Of a stretch of 64,000 bases of DNA, positions 14,464 through 23,373 are shown piece after piece. A program made the position numbers and the translations under genes. The notes beneath the pieces were generated by a model. The model saw nothing but the letters and a program-made list of their open reading frames with translations, made no database searches and was not told the DNA's origin. Source of the stretch: an uncultured Prevotella sp. (GTDB lineage Bacteria > Bacteroidota > Bacteroidia > Bacteroidales > Bacteroidaceae); NCBI GenBank assembly GCA_900540885.1, contig UQHJ01000001.1, forward strand, positions 1 to 64,000. Direction: 5' to 3'. Numbering within the stretch: the stretch's first letter is position 1; each line of letters begins with the position of its first letter.

Positions 14464-15561
14464 ATGTTTCGTTACGTATTTGCACTCTTTCTCTTGCTCT
14501 TCTTTCGCTATGCGCAGTACGACGTATTAGCTTATATCATGAGTAGCATGGTAGGCCATTATATGAAACCTTGGCCGTGGACGGTAGCTATTGTTCTTAC
14601 CTTATTATTAGTGTTGGTTGGGCATGGTACTGAGTTGGTATTAAAAAAGCGTACTATTCATCATCGCTTACCCTATGTCGTAGTGGGGTGGGGGGCGGCA
14701 GCTATTACGAGTGCTCCCTTCGTAAGTATCTATTATCAGATTGGGTTGTTAATTGCTGCCGTTGCAGTAGCAGGCGTAATGATGTGGACGGATAAGTTTT
14801 CACAACGTTCTTTTAGCCAGAAGACGTATGTCGCTTTGCTGCAACTCATTTTATTGTGTCTATTTGTTGGTGTGGGCAATGGAGTTACCGATTTAACTCA
14901 CTATGAGTTACGTACAGCACAAGCCTTGCAATCCGATCACCCCAAAGGGGCTTATAAGGTAGGTGAAAAGTCATACACTACGTCACCCCGTTTGTTTGCC
15001 ATGCGCTGCTATTTAATGGCTACTACTCATAAGCATGGTCTTGGCAATAAAGTCTTTGAACAAATGGTGCCTGCTGGGGGTGGAGCTTCTTGTTTGCTTT
15101 TACCTAATGACGAGGAGCAAAGGCTCTTGTTTCCAATTAGTAATCAAGAACACCTATTGGGCAGTGCACGTCATGTGAACGAGACTCCATTACAATATTT
15201 TAAACGTTGCGCTTGGTTAGCAGCATTCAAGGGGCATAGAGCTAACAATGTAGCTATAGATTATTATCTCTCAGCCTTATTGTTAGAGCGCAGACTCGAT
15301 CTCTTTGCACAAGAGATAGATCGTTTCTATTCGCGTGAGGTTCAGCAAGGCAAGTTGCCTACTTATTTCGCTCAAGCTTTAGTGCTCTACCAGCGTAGCC
15401 GTACACAGCCTATAGTGCGTTATCAAGATAGTGGTATAGAAGCAAACTTTGAGGACTTTAGCGATATGGGTGATACCATCTCTAATCGCACCATACGTTG
15501 CAACACGCTTCGCAACTCTTATGGGGAGACCTATTGGTGGTGGTATACCTATGGAATATAA
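14464..15561 (+). CDS. DUF6057-type membrane protein
   Basis: Protein of 365 residues. The first ~145 residues hold four or five membrane helices (MFRYVFALFLLLFFRY, VAIVLTLLLVLVG, VVVGWGAAAITSAPFV, LIAAVAVAGVMMW, LLQLILLCLFVGVG). The rest is a soluble helical domain ending in the motif YGETYWWWYTYG. This matches a Bacteroidales family that I recall as DUF6057, partner unknown. It begins 22 bases after the hairpin downstream of secG. Confidence 0.7.
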   Translation: MFRYVFALFLLLFFRYAQYDVLAYIMSSMVGHYMKPWPWTVAIVLTLLLVLVGHGTELVLKKRTIHHRLPYVVVGWGAAAITSAPFVSIYYQIGLLIAAVAVAGVMMWTDKFSQRSFSQKTYVALLQLILLCLFVGVGNGVTDLTHYELRTAQALQSDHPKGAYKVGEKSYTTSPRLFAMRCYLMATTHKHGLGNKVFEQMVPAGGGASCLLLPNDEEQRLLFPISNQEHLLGSARHVNETPLQYFKRCAWLAAFKGHRANNVAIDYYLSALLLERRLDLFAQEIDRFYSREVQQGKLPTYFAQALVLYQRSRTQPIVRYQDSGIEANFEDFSDMGDTISNRTIRCNTLRNSYGETYWWWYTYGI

Positions 15562-15562
15562 G

Positions 15563-15667
15563 GGAATGTGCGAATGCAGGGAAAATGTGCAAATGATTTA
15601 TAATGTATTGTATCTTCGAATGTGGCAAACTGAGGCGACCATTTGCACATTCTCACATTTGCACATC
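15563..15667. repeat. Long hairpin of GTGCAAATG repeats after the membrane-protein gene
   Basis: GAATGTGCGAATGCAGGGAA and AAATGTGCAAATG on the left pair with CATTTGCACATT and CTCACATTTGCACAT on the right. It spans the gap to the next gene. Confidence 0.7.
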
Positions 15668-15703
15668 AAACCTCATATTAATATAATCAAGAGCAGTTAG
15701 TCT

Positions 15704-16621
15704 ATGTATAGTCTTCGTCGTAGTGAGCTACAGTTAGCAGCCGTATGTCTATCGTTGTTGCTTATAGTTGCAGCGATAGCGATTGGTGTGACCCAATGTC
15801 AGCGAGATGAGGAACGCGCTGATGTGTTGACGACGGAGGAACGCAAAGCATTATCAGAGGCTGCTAAATCCATCGAGCGAACAGAAAAGTCGGAATATGT
15901 ATCCTATGCACCCACTCGTTTAGCAACACAGTTATTTCCTTTCGACCCTAATCATGCCGACTCTGCCACTTTGTTACGCATAGGCTTCAGTAGGTGGCAA
16001 GTGAATAATATGATGAAGTATCGTCAGCGTAGAGGCCGTTGGCGTTCGCCTGATGACCTCCGTCGGCTTTATGGACTTTCTGAAGACGATTTTCAGCGTT
16101 TGCGCCCTTATATTCGTATCGCTAAAGCTGACCAAAGAGGGAGGTATGTACCTTTTCCTCGTGAACCCTATTATGGTGTGCCAAAGGGTGAAGAAGTAAC
16201 CTACGAAAAGCAAGTCAAATTGTCAGAAGGTACTACCTTGCCTCTCAATAGCTCTGACACCACAGCTTTAAAGCAACTACCTGGTGTGGGTAGTTATTAC
16301 GCACAAAAGATAGTAAAGTATCGCGAGCGTTTAGGAGGCTTTGTCAACACCGCCCAATTGGCTGATGTCGAAGGACTGCCTGCAGGACTTTCGCGGTGGT
16401 TTACCCTTGAGCCGAATTCGCGAGTGAGACAGTTGCGTATCAATCATGCCACGTTCAAAGAATTGGTACGTCACCCTTACCTCAGTTACGAGCAAACAAA
16501 AGTCATCGTCAACCATGTGCGACAGTATGGTCCCATTCTTTCTTGGCGCGACCTTCGATTGTATAAAGAATTTAGTGAAAGAGACTTTGAACGTCTTACC
16601 CCCTATATTCGATTTGATTAA
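15704..16621 (+). CDS. Helix-hairpin-helix (ComEA-like) protein
   Basis: Protein of 305 residues with one N-terminal membrane anchor (about 9-30, LQLAAVCLSLLLIVAAIAIG). Three HhH units follow at about 80-140 (FDPNHADSATLLRIGFSRWQ), 179-235 (LNSSDTTALKQLPGVGSYYA) and 242-305 (RINHATFKELVRHPYLSYEQ). The middle unit has the classic LPGVG hairpin that binds DNA backbone. ComEA-type proteins bind DNA outside the inner membrane, but this anchored three-unit form is widespread in Bacteroidetes and a DNA-uptake role is not shown by the context. Confidence 0.8.
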   Translation: MYSLRRSELQLAAVCLSLLLIVAAIAIGVTQCQRDEERADVLTTEERKALSEAAKSIERTEKSEYVSYAPTRLATQLFPFDPNHADSATLLRIGFSRWQVNNMMKYRQRRGRWRSPDDLRRLYGLSEDDFQRLRPYIRIAKADQRGRYVPFPREPYYGVPKGEEVTYEKQVKLSEGTTLPLNSSDTTALKQLPGVGSYYAQKIVKYRERLGGFVNTAQLADVEGLPAGLSRWFTLEPNSRVRQLRINHATFKELVRHPYLSYEQTKVIVNHVRQYGPILSWRDLRLYKEFSERDFERLTPYIRFD

Positions 16622-16712
16622 AGGAAACTTTTTGATCTCTCGTAACGAAATGTGTGGGTGCAATAATTTATAAGGAATAAATATAACTTGCAGTTTTATC
16701 CACACGATTCAT

Positions 16713-16875
16713 AAGATAGGCTGCGGCTCAGCAATGAAAATGAAAGTTTTCTGACTTTCATTTTGCATTGCGCTCGCCTTGCACTATCTTTAGATAAGAT
16801 ATGCTGCGGCTCGGCAATGAAAATGAAAGTTTTTTGACTTTCATTTTGCATTGCGCTCGCCTTGCACTATCTTTG
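16713..16875 (+). repeat. Two tandem promoter-carrying hairpin repeats before yhhQ
   Basis: Copies at 16713-16791 and 16796-16875 each have the CTGCGGCTC.GCAATG left arm, the ATGAAAGTTTT.TGACTTTCAT centre and the CATTGCGCTCGCCTTGCAC right arm. The first copy ends TATCTTTA, the second TATCTTTG, so only the second has the full -7 consensus. They fill most of the 325-base gap before yhhQ. Confidence 0.85.
16844..16875 (+). promoter_or_regulatory. Promoter of the queuosine operon
   Basis: TTTTG at 16844-16848 and TATCTTTG at 16868-16875 with a 19-base spacer, both inside the second hairpin repeat. The predicted start near 16882 puts the riboswitch in the leader. Confidence 0.7.
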
Positions 16876-16908
16876 CACACTGAAAATGAGTTGTCCGAAT
16901 AAGGATAA

Positions 16909-16943
16909 CCCCGAGTGCTTGGTAAACCTCGTAAAAAACAAGA
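16909..16943 (+). promoter_or_regulatory. preQ1-I riboswitch candidate
   Basis: Stem CGAG/CTCG (16912-16915 with 16928-16931) encloses the loop TGCTTGGTAAAC, followed by an A-rich tail GTAAAAAACAAG whose CAAG pairs with CTTG in the loop. This is the H-type pseudoknot of preQ1-I aptamers, including the UAA(A)C segment with the ligand-reading C. A small hairpin (GTTGTCC/GGATAAC) precedes it. The tail ends 4 bases before the yhhQ start, which suggests control of translation initiation. Confidence 0.75.
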
Positions 16944-16946
16944 TAT

Positions 16947-17672
16947 ATGATAAATAATAATATATGTTCTTCAGCCACAGGGGCGAAGCGTCGACCTGTG
17001 GTGAGTGTCACCTACATGATGTTGGGTGTACTCTTTTGTGTATGTTTAATAGCGGCCAATTTGCTCGAAACGAAGCAAATCTGTATCGGTCCGCTTGAGT
17101 TAACCGCAGGACTCATTGTCTTTCCCGTCTCTTATATCATCAACGACTGTATGGTCGAGGTGTGGGGGTATCGCCGTGCGCGCTTAATCATTTGGTTGGG
17201 CTTTTTTATGAACTTCCTGTTCGTTATCTTCGGTTTTGTAGCTGATATATTGCCAGGAGCTTCTTATTGGAAAGGGCAAGAAGGCTTCCACGCTATCTTT
17301 GGGTTAGCACCGCGCATTTGTGCTGCTTCGTTTTTAGCCTTCTTAGTAGGTTCATTCTTAAATGCCTATGTGATGAGTGTGATGAAACTCAAGTCAAATG
17401 GAGGACGTCACTTCTCGTATCGAGCCATTATGTCAACTTTGGTAGGTGAAACGAGTGATTCTCTCATTTTCTTTCCCTTAGCATTGGGTGGGGTAGTGCC
17501 TTGGTCAGTTATGCCCTTGTTGATGATTAACCAAGTGGTGCTAAAGACATTGTACGAAATCATAGTACTCCCCATTACCATTCGCGTTGTACGCCGTCTA
17601 AAAAGCTATGAAGGGGAGGACGTATATGACGAAAAAATCTCCTATAACGTTTTGAAAATCTTTGATATTTAA
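16947..17672 (+). CDS. yhhQ: Queuosine precursor transporter (VUT/YhhQ family)
   Basis: Inner-membrane protein of 241 residues with about six helices. The family imports queuosine precursors such as preQ0/preQ1. Typical segments are visible: VTYMMLGVLFCVCLIAANLL, LTAGLIVFPVSYIINDCMVEVWGY and the STLVGETSDSLIFF helix. It heads the yhhQ-queC-queF operon (15 and 9 bases between genes) behind a preQ1-I riboswitch candidate, which ties uptake to the cell's preQ1 level. Confidence 0.93.
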   Translation: MINNNICSSATGAKRRPVVSVTYMMLGVLFCVCLIAANLLETKQICIGPLELTAGLIVFPVSYIINDCMVEVWGYRRARLIIWLGFFMNFLFVIFGFVADILPGASYWKGQEGFHAIFGLAPRICAASFLAFLVGSFLNAYVMSVMKLKSNGGRHFSYRAIMSTLVGETSDSLIFFPLALGGVVPWSVMPLLMINQVVLKTLYEIIVLPITIRVVRRLKSYEGEDVYDEKISYNVLKIFDI

Positions 17673-17687
17673 TTATTCATATACAAC

Positions 17688-18392
17688 ATGAACGCATCAC
17701 ATCAACATAACCTGCCTATTGATACAGGTCTTATTCACGAAAAGGCCTTGGTAGTATTTAGTGGTGGACAGGACTCTACCACCTGCTTGTTTTGGGCTAA
17801 AAAGCACTTTAAGGAGGTTTACGCACTGAGTTTTGTGTATGGTCAAAAACATGTACACGAAGTCGAGATCGCCCAACAAATAGCACAGGAGGCTGGTGTA
17901 CACTTCGACCAAATGGACGTAAGCTTTATTAGTTCGTTGGCACACAACTCACTCACCGACTCCAGTATCGTTATGGATCAAGTAAAGCCCGCCGATGGCC
18001 CTCCTAACACGTTTGTGCCTGGACGCAACCTTTTCTTCTTGAGCATCGCTGCCGTTTATGCGCGTGAGCGTGGCATTCGTCATATCGTAACGGGCGTTTC
18101 GCAAACAGACTTCTCAGGCTATCCCGACTGTCGCGACTCTTTTATACGTTCGCTTAACGTGACGCTCAACCTCGCTATGGAAGAGCAATTCGTAATTCAC
18201 ACTCCCTTGATGTGGATTGATAAGTGCGAGACTTGGGCTTTGGCCGATGAATTGGGAGTGCTCGACTTAGTGCGCTATCGCACCCTCACTTGTTATAATG
18301 GCGTAGTGGGCGATGGTTGTGGCCACTGTCCAGCTTGCAAGCTGCGTCGTGAAGGCTTAGAAGAATATTTAAAAATTAAAAACGAGAAATAA
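17688..18392 (+). CDS. queC: 7-cyano-7-deazaguanine synthase
   Basis: Protein of 234 residues that converts CDG to preQ0 with ATP and ammonia. The PP-loop is [15 protein letters not shown] near the N-terminus, and the zinc-binding cysteines are at the end ([19 protein letters not shown]). Slightly extended N-terminus ([20 protein letters not shown]) before the usual start of the fold. Second gene of the queuosine operon. Confidence 0.96.
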   Translation: MNASHQHNLPIDTGLIHEKALVVFSGGQDSTTCLFWAKKHFKEVYALSFVYGQKHVHEVEIAQQIAQEAGVHFDQMDVSFISSLAHNSLTDSSIVMDQVKPADGPPNTFVPGRNLFFLSIAAVYARERGIRHIVTGVSQTDFSGYPDCRDSFIRSLNVTLNLAMEEQFVIHTPLMWIDKCETWALADELGVLDLVRYRTLTCYNGVVGDGCGHCPACKLRREGLEEYLKIKNEK

Positions 18393-18401
18393 AGGATATA
18401 T

Positions 18402-18857
18402 ATGCGTGACGACTTACATTTAAACGCTTTAGGTAGCAAGACAGAATACAAAAGCGACTATGCTCCAGAGGTGCTTGAAACCTTTGTCAACAAACACCCT
18501 GGCAACGATTATTGGGTTCGTTTCAACTGTCCTGAGTTTACCAGTCTCTGTCCCATTACAGGCCAGCCCGACTTCGCAGAAATTCGTATAGCCTACTTAC
18601 CCGATACCTTAATGGTAGAGAGTAAAAGTCTCAAACTCTATCTTTTCAGTTTTCGCAATCACGGCGACTTCCATGAAGACTGTGTCAACATCATTATGAA
18701 AGACCTCATCAAGCTCATGAACCCAAAGTATATAGAAGTGACAGGTCTCTTTACTCCACGTGGTGGCATCAGCATTTATCCCTATGCCAACTACGGCCGT
18801 CCTGGCACGAAGTATGAAAAGTTAGCCGAATATCGTTTGCAACAGCACGATCTTTAA
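18402..18857 (+). CDS. queF: NADPH-dependent preQ0 reductase
   Basis: Protein of 151 residues, the short unimodular QueF of the tunnelling fold, which reduces preQ0 to preQ1. The catalytic cysteine lies in [13 protein letters not shown], and the NADPH-binding QueF motif [20 protein letters not shown] is next. It is the last gene of the operon. No queD, queE or folE lies here, so the first steps are encoded elsewhere or precursor is imported by the yhhQ product. Confidence 0.96.
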   Translation: MRDDLHLNALGSKTEYKSDYAPEVLETFVNKHPGNDYWVRFNCPEFTSLCPITGQPDFAEIRIAYLPDTLMVESKSLKLYLFSFRNHGDFHEDCVNIIMKDLIKLMNPKYIEVTGLFTPRGGISIYPYANYGRPGTKYEKLAEYRLQQHDL

Positions 18858-18952
18858 GCGAAGCCTAACATGGATGCTCATTAACGAAAAAATAACGAAA
18901 TAATTAATGGCTCCATAACGCATCGTGTGGGTAAACTCGGTTTAATAAACTG

Positions 18953-19013
18953 GAATTTGTCGGCCAAAACACCCCATTCCTTAATGGGAGGGGGTGTTCT
19001 GGCCGACAAATTC
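18953..19013 (+). terminator. Strong hairpin after queF
   Basis: GAATTTGTCGGCCAAAACACC pairs with GGTGTTCTGGCCGACAAATTC (one mismatch) over a short AT loop, followed by TATTTTATC. The sequence before it (CGTGTGGGTAAACT) is shared with the palindrome tip at 33714. Confidence 0.75.
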
Positions 19014-19032
19014 TATTTTATCAAAATCTGAA

Positions 19033-19237
19033 ATAATGCATTTTCCTTTTCATTGCGCTCGCCTTGCACTATCTTTAGATAAGATAGGTTGCGGCTCGGC
19101 AATGAAAATAAAAAACGCGTTTTTTCTTTTCATTGCGCTCGCCTTGCACTATCTTTAGATAAGATAGGCGGCGGCTCGGCAATAAAAATAAAAAACGCGT
19201 TTTTTCTTTTCATTGCGCTCGCCTTGCACTATCTTTG
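19033..19237 (+). repeat. Array of promoter-carrying hairpin repeats before yicC
   Basis: One partial (19033-19078) and two full copies (19083-19156, 19163-19237). The arms match the other copies, but the central palindrome here is AAAAAACGCGTTTTTT instead of the AAAGTTTTCTGACTTT type, so the centre changed while staying self-complementary. The first two copies end TATCTTTA and the last ends TATCTTTG. Confidence 0.85.
19230..19237 (+). promoter_or_regulatory. -7 box for yicC-gmk-nadD
   Basis: TATCTTTG at the downstream edge of the last hairpin repeat, 25 bases before the yicC start. Confidence 0.65.
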
Positions 19238-19262
19238 CAAAAAGAATTAAAAAACGTAGAAA

Positions 19263-20141
19263 ATGATACAGTCAATGACGGGCTACGGCAAGGCCGATGT
19301 CCACTATAATGGTAAGAAGATACATGTAGAAGTTAAGTCGCTCAATAGCAAGAGCATGGACTTGAGTACGCGTATTGCACCGCTTTATCGCGAAAAAGAA
19401 ATGGAACTTCGACAACTCCTATCAAAGTCGTTAGAGCGTGGTAAGGTAGACTTTACGCTTTGGGTAGAGAAAGATGAGACTTCTGCTGCTGGTACGATTA
19501 ATGCTGAAGTAGTGGCTAATTATGTTGGCCAAATTCGTCAGATTTGCAAAGCACAGTCATTGCCCGAACCTGAAAACGTTTGGGAAGTTGTATTGCGTAT
19601 GCCTGAAGCTGTACAAGTAAATACGGCCGAGGAACTGACTGATGAAGAGTGGCAGGTCGTACTCAGTGCTGTAAATGAAGCTATCGCAGGTCTGGTGGCT
19701 TTCCGTAAGCAAGAGGGAGAAGCCCTTTATAAGAAGTTTACTGAAAAGGTAGACAATATAGAACGTTTGTTGGGCGAGATTGAACCTTATGAAACGGGAC
19801 GCGTGGATAAGATTCGTCAGCGCTTGCTCGAACGCTTGCAAGAACTAAAAGGCGTAGACTATGATAAGAATCGTTTAGAGCAAGAATTGATCTATTACAT
19901 CGAGAAACTTGACATTAGCGAAGAGAAGCAGCGCTTGACCAATCACTTACGCTACTTCCGTGAGACGATGCAAGAGAGCGAACGTGGATTGGGCAAGAAA
20001 CTTGGCTTTATAGCCCAAGAAATGGGACGCGAGATTAATACCACGGGTTCGAAGAGTAATCAGGCAGAGATGCAAAACATTGTGGTGAAGATGAAGGATG
20101 AGTTGGAGCAGATAAAGGAACAAGTGCTTAACGTAATGTAA
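19263..20141 (+). CDS. yicC: YicC/YloC family endoribonuclease
   Basis: Protein of 292 residues of the YicC family, for which endoribonuclease activity has been reported. It opens with the signature MIQSMTGYGKADV and ends with the conserved GSKSNQAEMQNIVVKMKDELEQIKEQVLNV helix region; EQELIYYIEKLDISEE is the metal/helix segment. It is 11 bases upstream of gmk, the usual arrangement, and shares the repeat-borne promoter. Confidence 0.92.
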   Translation: MIQSMTGYGKADVHYNGKKIHVEVKSLNSKSMDLSTRIAPLYREKEMELRQLLSKSLERGKVDFTLWVEKDETSAAGTINAEVVANYVGQIRQICKAQSLPEPENVWEVVLRMPEAVQVNTAEELTDEEWQVVLSAVNEAIAGLVAFRKQEGEALYKKFTEKVDNIERLLGEIEPYETGRVDKIRQRLLERLQELKGVDYDKNRLEQELIYYIEKLDISEEKQRLTNHLRYFRETMQESERGLGKKLGFIAQEMGREINTTGSKSNQAEMQNIVVKMKDELEQIKEQVLNVM

Positions 20142-20152
20142 CGTAACGAATT

Positions 20153-20719
20153 ATGTCGAAGATTATTATATTTTCAGCTCCTTCGGGGAGTGGAAAGAGT
20201 ACTATTATAAACTATTTGATGCAGCAGGGGTTGAACTTGCACTTCTCTGTATCGGCCACCAGTCGTCCCCCGCGTGGTGCAGAACAGAATGGCGTGGAGT
20301 ATTACTTCCTTACGCCAGAAGACTTTAAGCAACGTATCGCGCAAGGTGAGTTTTTGGAATACGAAGAGGTATACAAAGACCGCTTTTACGGAACGTTGAA
20401 GTCGCAAGTAGACGCGCAACTCGCAAAGGGAGAAAACGTAGTGTGCGATGTAGACGTGTTAGGCGGGCAGAATATAAAGAAACATTACGGCCAACGAGCC
20501 TTGAGCATCTTTATTCAGCCACCTTCAATCGAAGCCTTGCGCCAACGCTTAGAAGGACGCGGTACGGATTCGCCAGAGGTGATTAACGACCGCATTGCTC
20601 GTGCGGAGTTTGAACTCTCGTTTGCCGATAAGTTTGACCACGCAGTAGTGAATGATGACTTGCAACAGGCACAAGCAGAAGCGTTAGCACTCATTCAAAA
20701 CTTCTTAAAGGACGAATGA
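20153..20719 (+). CDS. gmk: Guanylate kinase
   Basis: Protein of 188 residues that phosphorylates GMP to GDP. The P-loop APSGSGKSTI lies at residues 8-17, followed by the GMP-binding TSRPPRGAEQNGVEYYFLT region and the GTDSPEVINDRIARA lid. Length is normal. The stop overlaps the nadD start by 4 bases. Confidence 0.96.
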   Translation: MSKIIIFSAPSGSGKSTIINYLMQQGLNLHFSVSATSRPPRGAEQNGVEYYFLTPEDFKQRIAQGEFLEYEEVYKDRFYGTLKSQVDAQLAKGENVVCDVDVLGGQNIKKHYGQRALSIFIQPPSIEALRQRLEGRGTDSPEVINDRIARAEFELSFADKFDHAVVNDDLQQAQAEALALIQNFLKDE

Positions 20720-21303
20720 ATAAAAGGGTAGCTCTATTTGGTGGCTCGTTCAATCCGATTCATAACGGACATATCGCTTTAGCTGAAGCCGTGCTCGCTG
20801 CGCGATTGGCCGATGAGGTGTGGCTGATGGTTTCACCGCAAAATCCACTGAAGCAACAAGCAGACTTGCTTGCAGAAACCACTCGCTTGCAGTTGGCTCG
20901 AAAGGCCTTGGCGGGAAGAGACCAGATAAAGGTGAGCGACTTTGAATTTCACCTGCCGCGTCCGTCGTATACTTGGAATACGCTGCAAGCACTGCATGAG
21001 GCATACCCCGATGTGACGTTTAGCTTATTAATAGGAGGCGATAATTGGCGATGCTTTCATAAGTGGGCACACTATGCAGAGATTTTAGCCCACTATTCTA
21101 TTATAGTCTATCCGCGTGCAGAGAGTGAAGTAGATGAGCAACAGTTGCCAGCTAACGTGACGTTGCTGCATGTGCCGCTTTTCCCTTTTAGTTCGACCGA
21201 CGTTCGCAATAAAGTTAGATGTGGTGAGAGCATTAAATCATACGTGCCAAAGATTGTGTGTGATGATATAAATAAGGCTTATACGTGCAACGAAAGCGTG
21301 TGA
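20716..21303 (+). CDS. nadD: Nicotinate-nucleotide adenylyltransferase
   Basis: Protein of 195 residues in NAD synthesis (nicotinate mononucleotide plus ATP to deamido-NAD). The nucleotidyltransferase motif GGSFNPIHNGHI (9-20) holds the catalytic histidines, and the SSTDVRNKV motif near the end binds the ATP phosphates. ATGA overlap with gmk indicates translational coupling. Confidence 0.95.
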   Translation: MNKRVALFGGSFNPIHNGHIALAEAVLAARLADEVWLMVSPQNPLKQQADLLAETTRLQLARKALAGRDQIKVSDFEFHLPRPSYTWNTLQALHEAYPDVTFSLLIGGDNWRCFHKWAHYAEILAHYSIIVYPRAESEVDEQQLPANVTLLHVPLFPFSSTDVRNKVRCGESIKSYVPKIVCDDINKAYTCNESV

Positions 21304-21340
21304 GTTTTACGCTTCAAAATGAAATAAATTGCGCAAAACT

Positions 21341-21370
21341 TTTGTATTTCAATAAATTGTAGTACTTTTG
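21341..21370 (+). promoter_or_regulatory. Promoter of rpsF-rpsR-rplI
   Basis: TTTG at 21341-21344 and TACTTTTG at 21363-21370 with an 18-base spacer, 46 bases before the rpsF start. Confidence 0.75.
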
Positions 21371-21416
21371 CACCGCAATTTTGCAAAGAAAACCCTATTA
21401 ATTCATTAAAATCATT

Positions 21417-21761
21417 ATGATGAATCAGTACGAGACCGTTTTCATTATGACTCCCGTTTTGTCTGACCAACAGATGAAGGAAACGGTCGAAAAGTTCAAA
21501 GGTATTCTCACCGACGCTGGCGCTGAGATTATCAATGAAGAGGAGTGGGGCCTCAAGACGATGGCTTATCCCATTCAGAAAAAGTCCACTGGCTTCTACG
21601 AATTCATCGAGTTCAACGCTGCTCCTGAAGTAGTAGCTAAGCTCGAAGTTGCTTATCGTCGCGATGAGCGCGTAATTCGCTACCTTACAGTGAAGAACGA
21701 AAAGTACGCAGCTGAATATGCAGCAAAGCGTCGTAACAAGTTTAACAAGAAGGAGGACTAA
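21417..21761 (+). CDS. rpsF: 30S ribosomal protein S6
   Basis: Protein of 114 residues that pairs with S18 on the platform of the small subunit. [16 protein letters not shown] and the later [17 protein letters not shown] and [13 protein letters not shown] strands are characteristic. Two adjacent ATG codons (21417, 21420) are possible starts. The end is basic ([11 protein letters not shown]). First gene of the S6-S18-L9 operon. Confidence 0.96.
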   Translation: MMNQYETVFIMTPVLSDQQMKETVEKFKGILTDAGAEIINEEEWGLKTMAYPIQKKSTGFYEFIEFNAAPEVVAKLEVAYRRDERVIRYLTVKNEKYAAEYAAKRRNKFNKKED

Positions 21762-21765
21762 TAAA

Positions 21766-22035
21766 ATGGCACAAGCACAATCTGAAATTCGTTATTTGAC
21801 TCCCCCCACAGTGGACGTCAAGAAGAAAAAGTATTGCCGTTTCAAGAAGAGCGGTATTAAGTATATTGACTACAAGGATCCTGAATTCTTGAAGAAGTTC
21901 TTGAACGAACAAGGTAAGATCCTTCCTCGTCGCATCACCGGTACTTCATTGAAGTATCAGCGTCGTGTAGCTCAAGCCGTTAAGCGTGCTCGCCACTTGG
22001 CTCTTCTTCCTTTCGTAACCGATTTGATGAAATAA
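21766..22035 (+). CDS. rpsR: 30S ribosomal protein S18
   Basis: Protein of 89 residues. Start 21766 ([14 protein letters not shown]) is fixed by the Shine-Dalgarno sequence AGGAGG at 21751-21756, inside the end of rpsF; the frame's open extension upstream is ignored. The core [20 protein letters not shown] and [20 protein letters not shown] are typical. No zinc cysteine pairs are present. Confidence 0.96.
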   Translation: MAQAQSEIRYLTPPTVDVKKKKYCRFKKSGIKYIDYKDPEFLKKFLNEQGKILPRRITGTSLKYQRRVAQAVKRARHLALLPFVTDLMK

Positions 22036-22056
22036 TAACAGAGGAGGTAATAAGAT

Positions 22057-22506
22057 ATGGAAATCATTTTGAAAGAAAACGTTATTGGTCTGGGTTATAA
22101 GGACGATATCGTAACTGTAAAGGACGGCTACGGCCGCAACTACCTTATTCCTACTGGCAAGGCTGTTATTGCATCAGAATCTGCTAAGAAGGTACTCGCT
22201 GAAAACATGAAGCAACGTGCTCACAAGTTGGCTAAGATTAAGGCTGACGCTGAAGCACTTGGCCAGAAGCTTTCTGCTATCGAACCTATTAAGATCGCTA
22301 CTAAGGTTAGCTCAACTGGTGCTATCTATGGTTCTGTTAACGCTCTTCACATCGCTGAAGCTCTCTCTAAGCTTGGCTTCGATGTAGATCGTAAGATCAT
22401 CACTGTAAAGGACGTTAAGGAAGTTGGCACTTATACTGCTACTGTTCACCTCCACAAGGAAGTTTCAGTTGAAATTCCTTTCGAGGTTGTAGCTGAAGAA
22501 GCTTAA
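22057..22506 (+). CDS. rplI: 50S ribosomal protein L9
   Basis: Protein of 149 residues with two globular domains and a long connecting helix. The L9 signature GYKDDIVTVKDGYGRNYLIP is near the N-terminus; the helix (AENMKQRAHKLAKIKADAEA) and the C-terminal rRNA-binding part follow. GAGGAGG at 22041-22047 is a strong Shine-Dalgarno site. A terminator follows at 22541. Confidence 0.96.
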   Translation: MEIILKENVIGLGYKDDIVTVKDGYGRNYLIPTGKAVIASESAKKVLAENMKQRAHKLAKIKADAEALGQKLSAIEPIKIATKVSSTGAIYGSVNALHIAEALSKLGFDVDRKIITVKDVKEVGTYTATVHLHKEVSVEIPFEVVAEEA

Positions 22507-22540
22507 TCTATTCTTCACTTTAGGTGAATTAATCAACCCT

Positions 22541-22600
22541 ATAACAAGTAACACTTTTTGCTTACATATATAAGTAAAGGTGTTACTTGTTATTTTTTTG
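22541..22600 (+). terminator. Rho-independent terminator after rplI
   Basis: ATAACAAGTAACACTTTTTG pairs with AAAGGTGTTACTTGTTAT, followed by TTTTTTTG. Confidence 0.85.
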
Positions 22601-22614
22601 TATTGTAAGAGCTT

Positions 22615-23370
22615 ATGCGTTATTTTATATATCTTTCGTATGACGGCACGGCCTATCATGGTTGGCAGGTGCAACCCAATGCGGTGAGCGTTCAGCAAAA
22701 GTTGAATGAAAGTTTGGCAAAACTGCTTCGGGGACGAAACTCTGATGTGACCGGAGCAGGACGTACTGATGCGGGCGTGCATGCGCATATGATGGTGGCA
22801 CATTTTGATATTGACGAATTGATAGACGGAACTTGGCTGACTGATAAACTTAATCGTATACTTCCTCCTGACATAGCAGTAAGTCGGGTGGTAAGGGTAA
22901 AGGACGAAGCTCATGCACGCTTTGATGCTCAATCGCGCACGTATCATTATTGGATATATACGCGTAAGGATCCCTTTAATCGTCAGTATGCTACGCGTAT
23001 CACGTTCCCACTCGATTTTGAAAAAATGAATGAGGCGGCTCATTATCTCACCACCGTGAGCGACTTTACCAGTTTCTCGAAGTTGCATACCGATGTGAAA
23101 ACGAACATTTGCAGCGTAAAGCATGCTGAATGGACCAGAGTGGGAGATGATTTGTGGCAGTTTGAGATTACGGCCGATCGCTTCTTGCGCAATATGGTGC
23201 GAGCCGTTGTGGGCACTTTGATAGAAGTAGGAAGAGGACGCTTGTCGTTGGCCGACTTTAAGCGTGTTGTTGAACTGAAAGATCGTTGTGCGGCAGGTGA
23301 CTCTATGCCCGGTAATGCGCTGTCGTTGGTTGATATTCAGTACAGTAATGACTTATTCGAAGTAGAGTAG
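22615..23370 (+). CDS. truA: tRNA pseudouridine synthase A
   Basis: Protein of 251 residues that makes pseudouridine at tRNA positions 38-40. The catalytic aspartate is in [27 protein letters not shown] and [21 protein letters not shown] are the other family motifs. It starts just after the rplI terminator and is followed 3 bases later by the EamA gene. Confidence 0.95.
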   Translation: MRYFIYLSYDGTAYHGWQVQPNAVSVQQKLNESLAKLLRGRNSDVTGAGRTDAGVHAHMMVAHFDIDELIDGTWLTDKLNRILPPDIAVSRVVRVKDEAHARFDAQSRTYHYWIYTRKDPFNRQYATRITFPLDFEKMNEAAHYLTTVSDFTSFSKLHTDVKTNICSVKHAEWTRVGDDLWQFEITADRFLRNMVRAVVGTLIEVGRGRLSLADFKRVVELKDRCAAGDSMPGNALSLVDIQYSNDLFEVE

Positions 23371-23373
23371 CGT

